Source of the DNA: CAYRWR01 sp964428015
Lineage (GTDB): Bacteria > Spirochaetota > Brevinematia > Brevinematales > CAYRWR01
Direction: 5' to 3'
Assembly: GCA_964428015.1 (NCBI GenBank)
Contig: CAYRWR010000003.1
Span: 1 to 64,000 of the forward strand
Length of the DNA: 64,000 nucleotides
The notes beneath the pieces were generated by a model, which was not told the DNA's origin, searched no databases, and saw only the letters and a program-made list of their open reading frames with translations. Both the position numbers and the translations under genes were made by a program. Below, in pieces: positions 33,126 to 40,964 of this stretch. Position 1 is the first letter of the stretch, and each line of letters opens with the position of its first letter.

Positions 33126-34295
33126 TTAGTGAGTTTTCTTATAATCTTCTATAATCTGTTGATAGCGTTCGTAAACCTCAGCGGCTACCTGTTCCCAGGT
33201 ACGGTACAGGTCTTTGAAGGCACCGTTTCCGGTTTCTTCGATGAGTTTGGGTTTGTCGATGAGTTGGGTCAGTTTGGCGGCATAGCCTTCCGGGGTGTTT
33301 TCCGCGATAAAGCCGTTTTTACCGTCCACGATACCTTCTGTAGCCGAGGAGCCTTTGACCAGTACCATAGGGGTGTGGAAGGCCGCGGCTTCTCTCAGAG
33401 TCAGAGGAGAGGTATCATATTCTGAGGGGAAGAGGAACAGGTCGCAGCGGGCGTACATGGTCTTGATCACTTCCCGGTCGCGGATGATGCCCAGGAACTT
33501 CACATTTTCTTCCAGATTGCCGGCTTTGACCATCTGCTTCATCTCTTCTTCGGCATAGCCTGAGCCTATAAACACCATCTTGAAGTGTTTACCGTTTTTC
33601 TTGAGGATAGTCAATGCTTCGATCATCAGCTTGAGGTTCTTTTCCCAGCGGTGCTGCCCTATGAACATAAAGGCAAAGTCGTCTTTTTTGGCCCCCATCA
33701 GCTCGGCGCCCTTGGCACGGTATTCCTCGATATTATCGGGAATAGTGATGTCGGTACCATTGTACATCACATCAATTTTTCCCTCAAAGCCGTATTCATG
33801 CAGAGTGGCGATGGTCGCCTGGTTGGGTACCCAAACATGATCCACGGAGCGGTAAAACTTCAGGATCTGATTCATGGCAATTTTACGCATCCATTCAAAG
33901 GGCAGGGCTTTTTTAAAGTCATCCTTGTACTTGGAATGGAAGGTGGTGATAATGGGGATGTGACGCTTACGGGCGATCTTTAACGCCAGGTTACCGGTCA
34001 CAAAAGGAGAATGTGTATGGACAATATCAAAAGGTATGGAAAAAAGTTTCTTCTTAAACCCGAAAGCGATCCCGGCCATACCGGCACGATAGGGCGGCAT
34101 TCCCGGGACAGGGATAGAGGGACAGCGCAGCACTTCCATAGGCTCATCTTTGTCTCCGTCATAATTGGGAAACTTGATAGTTACCGCGTAGGCCTCGCAG
34201 TATTTCTTTTTGAGCCACTGGGCATAATTACGGGTCACCAGTCCTACACCATCCATGAGAGGCATGAATGAGTCATTAAATTCACCTACTACCAT
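33126..34295 (-). CDS. GT4-family glycosyltransferase, probable second step of glycolipid synthesis
   Basis: 389 residues, a GT-B enzyme of family 4. The N-terminal half has DGVGLVTRNYA and FDIVHTHSPF. The C-terminal nucleotide-sugar domain has FIGQHRWEKNLKLMIEAL, IGSGYAEEE and FPSEYDTSPLTLREAAAF with the family E-x7-E pattern. The start at 34295 is set by AAGGGG; the TTG at 34301 is too close to it. It lies 10 bp after the GT28 gene, so both are co-transcribed. The likely product is a diglycosyl diacylglycerol, by analogy with paired lipid glycosyltransferases. Confidence 0.85.
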   Translation of the reverse strand: MVVGEFNDSFMPLMDGVGLVTRNYAQWLKKKYCEAYAVTIKFPNYDGDKDEPMEVLRCPSIPVPGMPPYRAGMAGIAFGFKKKLFSIPFDIVHTHSPFVTGNLALKIARKRHIPIITTFHSKYKDDFKKALPFEWMRKIAMNQILKFYRSVDHVWVPNQATIATLHEYGFEGKIDVMYNGTDITIPDNIEEYRAKGAELMGAKKDDFAFMFIGQHRWEKNLKLMIEALTILKKNGKHFKMVFIGSGYAEEEMKQMVKAGNLEENVKFLGIIRDREVIKTMYARCDLFLFPSEYDTSPLTLREAAAFHTPMVLVKGSSATEGIVDGKNGFIAENTPEGYAAKLTQLIDKPKLIEETGNGAFKDLYRTWEQVAAEVYERYQQIIEDYKKTH

Positions 34296-34305
34296 GTTCA
34301 ACCCC

Positions 34306-35448
34306 TTACTTGTTTTCCAGCTGGTCCACTACAAAGCGGGCCAGGTCATCTGCTCCGGTATGCAGTTCCAGATTTTTCAGATTTTCCTGGTACTTCTTTA
34401 GTATATCAGTATTTTGGATTTCGTCAAGAACTTTGTAAAATGCTTTATCATTACCGGCCCACCAGCCTACTTTATTCTTCACGGTATAGTCTACATTGGG
34501 TTTTTCACTATATGTGGCCCAATCGGTGAAGATAATGGGGGTATTGAGGAGCAGGGCTTCAAAGGTGGTGGAAGCCCCCGCCTTGGCAATACAGACATCG
34601 GAAACGGAGAGAAGTTCATTCATATTGGACACAAAACCCAGAGGCACCAGAACGGTATCACTGGACACATTCTTTTTTAATTCTTCCAGCTGTGTTTTTA
34701 GTTCTTCATTTTTTCCGCATACAGACAGGATATTGAAACGCATTCCCCGACGGTACATTTCCATTACATAAGCCCCGATCTTGGAGATACCCTGGCCTCC
34801 GGCTGTGGTCAGGATGGTGGGGAGCTGGGGGTCCAAACCGTATTCTTTGCGTATGGCGTCAGTATCCCGGCTGATCTCAAAAAACTTGTCCTTGATAGGA
34901 AAAGGGAAGACTTTGATTTTTTCCGCAGGTACGCCATGGCGCCGCAGGCGCAGACGCGCGGTCTCTGAAGCTCCGATCAAAACATCAGCCCGGTTTTCAC
35001 ACCAGAAGCCGTAGCCGTCAAAGGGGTCAGTCACAAAACCCAGCACTTTGAAGGGCATCTTCAGACTATTGCGGGCCCGCGCCGCCACTGAAATGGAAAA
35101 GAAATGAGTGGAAAATACGATATCGGGCTGGTACTGACGGATATATTCCCGGCCCTTGACGATCCATTCTCTCTGAGTCAGAGGCAGATACAGCTTACTG
35201 AGGGGGTAAATGATCTCCGCGGCCAGATAGCCGGCCTTGGCCCAGAAGGGGTGCGCCAGGGCAAAATCCCAGGTCTTCTTAAGTCCCTGGTCAGAATGGG
35301 AGGCTCCGCATTCTTTGGCAAAATCGATCACGTCTACCTGGTATTTTCCGGGAAACAGGGATTCAATGGATTCTTTTACAGCCAGAGCCGGCATCTTATG
35401 ACCGGCACCCGCTTCCATCATGGGCATGAGTATTTTTTTCTTGGCCAC
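34306..35448 (-). CDS. GT28/MGDG synthase-like diacylglycerol glycosyltransferase
   Basis: 380 residues. The N-terminus matches the MGDG-synthase domain (MMEAGAGHKMPALAVKESI, VDVIDFAKECG). The C-terminal GT28 half has ILTTAGGQGISKIG, VPLGFVSNMNELLSVSDV and IAKAGASTTFEALLLNTPII, which hold the UDP-sugar. It should transfer a hexose to diacylglycerol on the inner face of the cytoplasmic membrane. GTG start at 35448 after AGGAGA. It heads a two-gene operon with the GT4 enzyme. Confidence 0.87.
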   Translation of the reverse strand: MAKKKILMPMMEAGAGHKMPALAVKESIESLFPGKYQVDVIDFAKECGASHSDQGLKKTWDFALAHPFWAKAGYLAAEIIYPLSKLYLPLTQREWIVKGREYIRQYQPDIVFSTHFFSISVAARARNSLKMPFKVLGFVTDPFDGYGFWCENRADVLIGASETARLRLRRHGVPAEKIKVFPFPIKDKFFEISRDTDAIRKEYGLDPQLPTILTTAGGQGISKIGAYVMEMYRRGMRFNILSVCGKNEELKTQLEELKKNVSSDTVLVPLGFVSNMNELLSVSDVCIAKAGASTTFEALLLNTPIIFTDWATYSEKPNVDYTVKNKVGWWAGNDKAFYKVLDEIQNTDILKKYQENLKNLELHTGADDLARFVVDQLENK

Positions 35449-35505
35449 GCGCTTCTCCTGATGATATTCAGCTCATTATAAAGCGGCTTGAAAAAAAGGC
35501 AATGT

Positions 35506-36141
35506 CTATTTTCTGAGAGGAGGCAGGTGAAAAAAGAATAAAAAACGCCGTCCCATTTCCCGGTAGTAGCCTACGGTTTCCAATGCGGCACGGATGGCCT
35601 GATTTACGGGGTACATACGCTGGCCCCATTCGGGATGTATATTGACCAGCTTCTGCTGATAGATGCCATAAAGCGGCACGGGTAGCCCCGTATCTATTCT
35701 ACTCTGGATATCTGAAAGCTGATGAGGGATGCTTTTCTTCATTACCGAACAAGCCACAAAACGGGGACGTCCGTCCTTGTCCCGCCGGGCGGAAAATCCG
35801 AACAAACGGCAGATCATGCCGCGTTTGGCATAAAGTCCGCATTGTCCCTGGCCCTGCTCTTTTCCGGACTGGTACAACATACAGTGGCGCCGTTCCGGGT
35901 CCTGTTCCAGACTCTGGAGTAGAGACTCAGCCTGCCCATGATCCCAGGCCCAGGCAGCCAGGGGCAGGAATTCCAGCAATGTGGCTTCGAGATCAGTATA
36001 TTCACAGCAGTGACCACAGCCCTCGGCACAAGTCAGGTTGGTTTTTTTTACAAATCGGCGTATATCCTGGTCCAATTGCTGGAGCAGATGGCGAGTCTGC
36101 TGGATAGAATGACGCAGAACCGGGGAAAGATGGTACGACAT
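35506..36141 (-). CDS. YkgJ-type Cys-cluster protein
   Basis: 211 residues. The N-terminal Cys cluster C38-x3-C42-x2-C45-C46 (CAEGCGHCCEYTD) plus later Cys in QCGLYAKRGMICRLFGF and VACSVMKK match the zinc/iron-chelating YkgJ family. These Cys probably bind an iron-sulfur cluster or zinc. The role is unknown. GAGGT precedes the ATG. Confidence 0.8.
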   Translation of the reverse strand: MSYHLSPVLRHSIQQTRHLLQQLDQDIRRFVKKTNLTCAEGCGHCCEYTDLEATLLEFLPLAAWAWDHGQAESLLQSLEQDPERRHCMLYQSGKEQGQGQCGLYAKRGMICRLFGFSARRDKDGRPRFVACSVMKKSIPHQLSDIQSRIDTGLPVPLYGIYQQKLVNIHPEWGQRMYPVNQAIRAALETVGYYREMGRRFLFFFHLPPLRK

Positions 36142-36308
36142 GGCTACCTCGCTATACAGGACAGATTATTTTAAGGAATCCACAGACTTTCAGCAAGGGA
36201 TTTAGTATTTAACTATAAAAATACCTTTCACCATGGTCAGGTTCAATTGACAATCCCGCTGTTTCTTCTTAAGATATAGGGCATTCCTGCGCACTTTGGA
36301 GGTGTATA

Positions 36309-37580
36309 GTGGATAAGTATTCCATTCAGGGGGGCAGCCGCCTCCAGGGTTCAGTTCGTATTGCCGGAGCCAAGAACGCCGCTCTGCCTATCATGGCAGC
36401 TACTCTTCTGACCGCGGAAGATGTAATCCTCCACAATGTACCCGATCTCAAAGATATTCAGACCATGAAGGTCCTGCTGGAACACCTGGGCAAGACCATC
36501 GAATATATGGATGCTGAGACTCTGCGCATCAGCGAGCATACCAGTGATACTTACGAAGCCCCCTACGATATAGTCCGCAAAATGCGTGCCTCTATCGCTG
36601 TGATGGGCCCCCTGCTGGGACGTAAACGCAAGGCTAAAATCTCCTTTCCCGGAGGATGTGCTATAGGTCCCCGGCCCATAGACCTCCATATCAAAGGTAT
36701 GAAGGAGCTGGGTGCCGAGATACTGGTGCAGCATGGTTATGTCTGGGCTCAGGCAGAAGAGCTGCGCGGCAAAAAAATGAACCTTACCGGCAGTTTTGGA
36801 CCCTCAGTTCTGGCTACCGAAAATGTGATGATGGCAGCTACCCTGGCCAAAGGTACCACCATCATTGAAGGCGCGGCGGAAGAACCCGAAGTAACCGACC
36901 TGGCACAATGTCTGATAGCCATGGGTGCCCGGATTGTGGGCGCAGGTACTCCCGTCATTACCATCGAAGGTGTGGAAAGCCTGCACGCCGCAACACATAC
37001 TGTGATCGCGGACCGTATTGAGACCGGTACATTTATCGCCGCGGCCGGTATCACCGGGGGCGAAGTTCGCCTCACCCATACCAATGTCCATCTCATAGGC
37101 GAAGTGATAGAAAAATTTTCCCAGGCAGGCACCACTTTTGACATCCTGTCTGATACCGAACTGCTGGTCAGGGGGGGAGATATCCGGCCGGTCCAGGTCG
37201 ACACCGCGCCCTATCCTTATTTTCCTACCGATATGCAGTCCCAGCTCATGGCTATGGTCAGCCTGGCTGATGGTATTTCCGTGATCAGAGAGAAAATCTT
37301 CCCTGACCGTTTTACCCACGCCGCAGAACTCAACCGTATGGGCGCGGATATAAAGGTAGACGGCAATCTGGCTACTATCAAAGGCGTGAAAATGCTGTCC
37401 GGAGCGGCGGTAATGGCCTCCGATCTTAGAGCTGGAGCGGGGCTGGTCGTTGCCGGTCTGGCTGCAAGAGGGCATAGTGAAGTTTTACGTATATATCATA
37501 TTGATAGAGGATATTTTGAGTTTGATAAGAAGCTTCAGGCTCTGGGCGCGGATATTAAACGTGTAGCTCAGGAAGACTGA
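36309..37580 (+). CDS. murA: UDP-N-acetylglucosamine 1-carboxyvinyltransferase MurA
   Basis: First committed step of peptidoglycan synthesis: transfer of enolpyruvate from PEP to UDP-GlcNAc. The 423 residues fit. K22-N23 lie in RIAGAKNAALP, and the catalytic, fosfomycin-reactive Cys is C117 in FPGGCAIGPRPIDLH. Further family blocks are TATHTVIADRIETGTF-like (here ATHTVIADRIETGTFIAAA) and YPYFPTDMQSQLMAM. It starts at GTG 36309 after GGAGGTG. Presence of Cys, not Asp, predicts fosfomycin sensitivity of this enzyme. A cation efflux gene follows after 13 bp. Confidence 0.97.
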   Translation: MDKYSIQGGSRLQGSVRIAGAKNAALPIMAATLLTAEDVILHNVPDLKDIQTMKVLLEHLGKTIEYMDAETLRISEHTSDTYEAPYDIVRKMRASIAVMGPLLGRKRKAKISFPGGCAIGPRPIDLHIKGMKELGAEILVQHGYVWAQAEELRGKKMNLTGSFGPSVLATENVMMAATLAKGTTIIEGAAEEPEVTDLAQCLIAMGARIVGAGTPVITIEGVESLHAATHTVIADRIETGTFIAAAGITGGEVRLTHTNVHLIGEVIEKFSQAGTTFDILSDTELLVRGGDIRPVQVDTAPYPYFPTDMQSQLMAMVSLADGISVIREKIFPDRFTHAAELNRMGADIKVDGNLATIKGVKMLSGAAVMASDLRAGAGLVVAGLAARGHSEVLRIYHIDRGYFEFDKKLQALGADIKRVAQED

Positions 37581-37593
37581 CCGGGAGGTCACC

Positions 37594-38475
37594 ATGGACG
37601 CGGAATTTCAAAAAAAGATTATCAATCAGAACACCATCCTGGGCGTAGCGGTAAACATTATCCTGTTCGGGGTAAAACTGGCCGCGGGTATTTTATCTTC
37701 TTCCACCGCCATGATCACAGACGCTATTCATTCTCTCAGTGACCTGTTTACCGATATTATAGTATTTTTCTCCCTGCACTGGTCTATAAAGAGCCCGGAT
37801 GATGAGCATCCCTATGGCCATGGTAAGATAGAAAATATAGCCGCAGTGATTGTGGGCCTGCTCCTCATCCAGCTGGGATTATGGTTTGTGTATGACTCTG
37901 CCCATCAGGTCATCACTGGAAATGTTAAGGTCCTGAAGAACAACTGGGCGGTATGGGCGGCTGTAGCCTCCATCGTCCTCAAAGAAGCCTTATTTCATAT
38001 CACCCGCATCATGGGTAACAAGATAAAAAGCGACGCTATGATTGCCAACGCCTGGCACCACCGTTCTGATGCTTTCAGTTCTATTGTTGCTCTGATCGGA
38101 TTGGGAGCCAGTCTGCTGGGATTCCGTTTTGGAGATATTATCGCGGCTGGACTGATAGCCGTGATCCTGGTCTACATCGGGGGTAAGATACTGTTTCAGA
38201 ATGCCAACACCTTGATCGAAGCCAGTGTCAAACCGGAAGAGCTGGATCAGGCCAGAGAAGTGCTACGTACCCAGGAAGGAATCACAGATTTCAGACGTCT
38301 GCGTCTGCGCCAGGTGGGCAAGGATGTTTACGGAGAAGTCAATATCGAAGTCAAAGGCGACCTCTCAGTAAAAGAAGGGCATGATATAGCTTTAAGAGTG
38401 AAGCAAAGACTCTTCCAGACTTTGACCGCACTTAAAGATATCTCCATCCATATTGATCCCAGCCAGACCCGTTAG
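37594..38475 (+). CDS. cation diffusion facilitator (Zn/Fe/Mn efflux) transporter
   Basis: 293 residues with six membrane helices in the first 205. Metal-site motifs of the CDF family are present: TDAIHSLSDLFTD in helix 2, HPYGHGKIENIAA between helices and HHRSDAFSSIVALIG in helix 5. A cytoplasmic C-terminal domain (about 210-293) ends HIDP. It exchanges divalent metal for protons. GGGAGG precedes the ATG, 13 bp after murA, so it is likely co-transcribed. Metal specificity cannot be read safely. Confidence 0.92.
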   Translation: MDAEFQKKIINQNTILGVAVNIILFGVKLAAGILSSSTAMITDAIHSLSDLFTDIIVFFSLHWSIKSPDDEHPYGHGKIENIAAVIVGLLLIQLGLWFVYDSAHQVITGNVKVLKNNWAVWAAVASIVLKEALFHITRIMGNKIKSDAMIANAWHHRSDAFSSIVALIGLGASLLGFRFGDIIAAGLIAVILVYIGGKILFQNANTLIEASVKPEELDQAREVLRTQEGITDFRRLRLRQVGKDVYGEVNIEVKGDLSVKEGHDIALRVKQRLFQTLTALKDISIHIDPSQTR

Positions 38476-39020
38476 TTGGTAAAAATCCTGAGCAATTCGG
38501 GATGGTATTGGTACTTGAGGATAATCTCCCGGAGATTGAGCTGTAGAAAATTAAAGAAATAATAATAAGTCAGTATGGCTGAGACTGAGAGTTTGGTGAT
38601 CATTGCTGTCATCACTGAACCAATGGAAAATTCTTCCTCGGCCAGCTTTGCCCGCATCTCTTTTTTGGCTATAACTTCACCGATAGTACTGCCTATGATA
38701 ATCAGCACCACAATACCGTAGGGCGGAAACACAAAGAAACCCGCCATCATACCCAGAAGAGCGCCCCAGGTCGTGGTATGAGATATCTGATACATCTTTT
38801 CATGCCACCACGGCACAAAAAAGTCGGGTATCCAGACCATCAGCACAATAACCCCACCCAGTACCATAGGGAGAATGGAAAAGATAGTGCCACCCTGGGA
38901 GATGTTGAGAATCAGAATCCCCAGAAAACTGAAGGGTGGACCAGGTATGCCTTTAACTACACAACCAAAGACACCGATCACGATCAAAGCCAGAGAAACT
39001 AATAATAATAAGTATTCCAT
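38472..39020 (-). CDS. DUF456-family membrane protein
   Basis: 182 residues, mostly hydrophobic, with about four to five membrane helices. The pattern MEYLLLLVSLALIVIGVFGCVVKGIPGPP and the glycine-rich GALLGMMAGFFVFPPYGIVVLIIIGSTIGE match DUF456, in which small Gly-rich hairpins repeat. Function unknown. Its 3' end overlaps that of the cation transporter by 4 bp. It has no Shine-Dalgarno site but a -10 element seven bases upstream. Confidence 0.8.
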   Translation of the reverse strand: MEYLLLLVSLALIVIGVFGCVVKGIPGPPFSFLGILILNISQGGTIFSILPMVLGGVIVLMVWIPDFFVPWWHEKMYQISHTTTWGALLGMMAGFFVFPPYGIVVLIIIGSTIGEVIAKKEMRAKLAEEEFSIGSVMTAMITKLSVSAILTYYYFFNFLQLNLREIILKYQYHPELLRIFTN

Positions 39021-39026
39021 AATTAG

Positions 39027-39054
39027 ATTTTAAAACATATCCAGACTTTTGCAA
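39027..39054 (-). promoter_or_regulatory. promoter predicted to give a leaderless mRNA
   Basis: Read on the minus strand: TTGCAA (39049-39054), 16 bp, TAAAAT (39027-39032). The A of the ATG at 39020 lies seven bases after the -10. No Shine-Dalgarno site. Confidence 0.5.
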
Positions 39055-39066
39055 GACTTTTTATAT

Positions 39067-39456
39067 TTATTTTTTCATGGACTTTTTATAGGCCAGAATC
39101 ATCTCTTTCAGATCGGCAAAATCTATGGGTTTAGTGACAAAACCGTCAGCGCCGATTTCCATGGCTTTATTATAGTTTTTTTCATCACCATAGGCGGTTA
39201 CCATGATCACTTTGATGTCATGGTTCTGTTTTTTTATATATTCCAGCAATTCAAAACCATTCATACCCGGCATATTGATGTCAGACAAAATCAACACAAT
39301 CTCGGTCTGGTTGGATTTGAGAAAGGAAATGGCTTCTTCTCCCGACAGGACAAAGTGGAATTCCAGTTCATGTTCTTTTATCTCCCGGCGGAATTTTTGC
39401 TTAAACAGGAACTGGACATCCTGTTCATCATCTACGATCAGAATACTCATTTTCAC
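39067..39456 (-). CDS. stand-alone receiver-domain response regulator
   Basis: 129 residues, a single CheY-like receiver: acidic D9/D10, phospho-site D59 in LSDINMPGMNG, Thr in MVTAYGD and Lys in TKPIDF. The ATGA overlap with the preceding gene couples its translation. It closes the four-gene signalling operon 43060-39067. It shares a peculiar helix-1 sequence (FLFKQKFRREI) with the other two receivers of the operon, so all three arose by duplication. Confidence 0.92.
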   Translation of the reverse strand: MKMSILIVDDEQDVQFLFKQKFRREIKEHELEFHFVLSGEEAISFLKSNQTEIVLILSDINMPGMNGFELLEYIKKQNHDIKVIMVTAYGDEKNYNKAMEIGADGFVTKPIDFADLKEMILAYKKSMKK

Positions 39457-40586
39457 TCCTGCTCCGACACATCCATCACCAATAAAGTGATGTCATCATC
39501 GGTATAATCGATATTATTGTCATAAAGTTTTACAGCCTGTATAAGAGAGTCCGCAAAATCACCGGTAGAATTTTGTTGGTGGCTAAGGATAAAACTGGCC
39601 AGTTCTTCATCTCCGAAAAACTGTTTGCTGTCATTTTCAGCTTCAATGATCCCATCAGTATAAAATAATAAACGGTCCTGGGGTAGAAGATTTATTGTCT
39701 CATTTTCACAGCCCAGTTCATCAAACCAGCCCATCAGTTTGCCTTTAGGATGGACAGTCAGTATGCTATTGTCCTGACGGCGGTGGATGAGAAGGGAGGG
39801 ATGACCGGCACGCGCCGCGGTCAGGGTATACTCTTTCATATTAATATAAGCATAGGATGCTGTAAAAAAAGCGTTGTGCAGTTTGTCCCTCATCAGTCGG
39901 TTCATCTCCTCCAGGAGACGGGCTGGTTCACGGCTGTACTGGTGTAGAATAGTAAAGGCTACCTTAAGCATGGATGCGATAAGTGCTGCCGGCACGCCAT
40001 GACCAGACACATCGGCAATAAATACTCCCAGCTCTTCCGGACCGGGCCGTGAAAAATCATACATGTCGCCGCCGATATTATTCATGGGGAGATAGTGTGC
40101 GCTGATAGATAAACCCTTGATCGAAGGTAATACCTTGGGCAGGATAGATTTCTGAATTGTCCAGGCTGCCTGCAGTTCTTTCTGCTGATCAGACATACGG
40201 CGCATCAGTCCGACCTGCTCCAGACCCCGGGTCAGTGTGATCTCCAGGTCCTGAAAATCTATAGGTTTGGTTAAAAAATCAAAGGCTCCCCGGTTCATAG
40301 CAGTTCTGATGTTTTTCATATCTCCGTAAGCTGAAATCACCACCGTTTTAAGAAGGGCATTATTTTCCATGAGACGGCTGAGCAGGGTCAGGCCGTCCAT
40401 GCGGGGCATATTGATATCGGTCAGGACCAGGTCTATACCTCCGGGCTGTAGCTTATCCCAGGCTTCTTCGCCATTGGCGGCAAAGGAAAACCGGTAGGTG
40501 TTTTCCTTGATGTGTTTGCGGAATTTCTGGCGGATGAGTACCTCCAGATCCGGTTCATCATCCACGACCAGGATATGATGGCTCAT
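39453..40586 (-). CDS. receiver-PP2C (RsbU/SpoIIE-type) serine phosphatase
   Basis: 377 residues. Receiver at 1-120: acidic D9/D10, phospho-site D57 in LTDINMPRMDG, Lys in TKPIDF. A linker (LQAAWTIQKSILPKVLPSI) leads to the PP2C domain, with metal-binding Asp in NNIGGDMYDF and IADVSGHGVPAALIASM, then LLFYTDGIIEAEN and DDITLLVMD. Phosphorylation of D57 should switch the phosphatase, which typically dephosphorylates an anti-sigma-antagonist; no such partner gene is in this window. It lies 3 bp after the preceding receiver gene. Confidence 0.93.
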   Translation of the reverse strand: MSHHILVVDDEPDLEVLIRQKFRKHIKENTYRFSFAANGEEAWDKLQPGGIDLVLTDINMPRMDGLTLLSRLMENNALLKTVVISAYGDMKNIRTAMNRGAFDFLTKPIDFQDLEITLTRGLEQVGLMRRMSDQQKELQAAWTIQKSILPKVLPSIKGLSISAHYLPMNNIGGDMYDFSRPGPEELGVFIADVSGHGVPAALIASMLKVAFTILHQYSREPARLLEEMNRLMRDKLHNAFFTASYAYINMKEYTLTAARAGHPSLLIHRRQDNSILTVHPKGKLMGWFDELGCENETINLLPQDRLLFYTDGIIEAENDSKQFFGDEELASFILSHQQNSTGDFADSLIQAVKLYDNNIDYTDDDITLLVMDVSEQE

Positions 40587-40589
40587 GGT

Positions 40590-40964
40590 CTACTCCAAAA
40601 ACTGTTCTATCAATAACATTAATTCAGGAAAAGGGATAGGTTTAACAAAATATGCCAGGGCACCTGCTTCCAGGCTGATTTTTTCCAGATCCCTGTTCAG
40701 AAAACCGGTCATCATGATTACTTTGTCTGTAGGATACTTATTCCGGATTTCTTTCATCAGCTCTATACCGTCACCATCAGGCAGGTTGACATCACACAGG
40801 ATGATACGCGACTTAGTGCTATCTGCTTTAAGCATAACCCGGGCGGACTCCCGGTTTTCCGCATATTTGAGCTCCACCCGACCCTGCCGGATCCACTTCC
40901 GGAACTGTTGGGTAAACAGGAACTGACTGTCTTTTTCGTCGTCTATAATAAGGATTTCACTCAT
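40590..40964 (-). CDS. stand-alone receiver-domain response regulator
   Basis: 124 residues: acidic D8/D9, phospho-site D58 in ILCDVNLPDGDG, Thr in MMTGFLN and Lys in FVKPIPF. Its ATG shares one base with the stop of the kinase gene (TGATG arrangement), implying tight coupling. It is the first receiver after the kinase and the likely immediate phosphate acceptor. Confidence 0.9.
   Translation of the reverse strand: MSEILIIDDEKDSQFLFTQQFRKWIRQGRVELKYAENRESARVMLKADSTKSRIILCDVNLPDGDGIELMKEIRNKYPTDKVIMMTGFLNRDLEKISLEAGALAYFVKPIPFPELMLLIEQFLE

Noticed and set aside
36804..37475. 223-codon open frame antisense to murA
   Set aside because: murA is complete with its active-site Cys; the antisense peptide is not protein-like.
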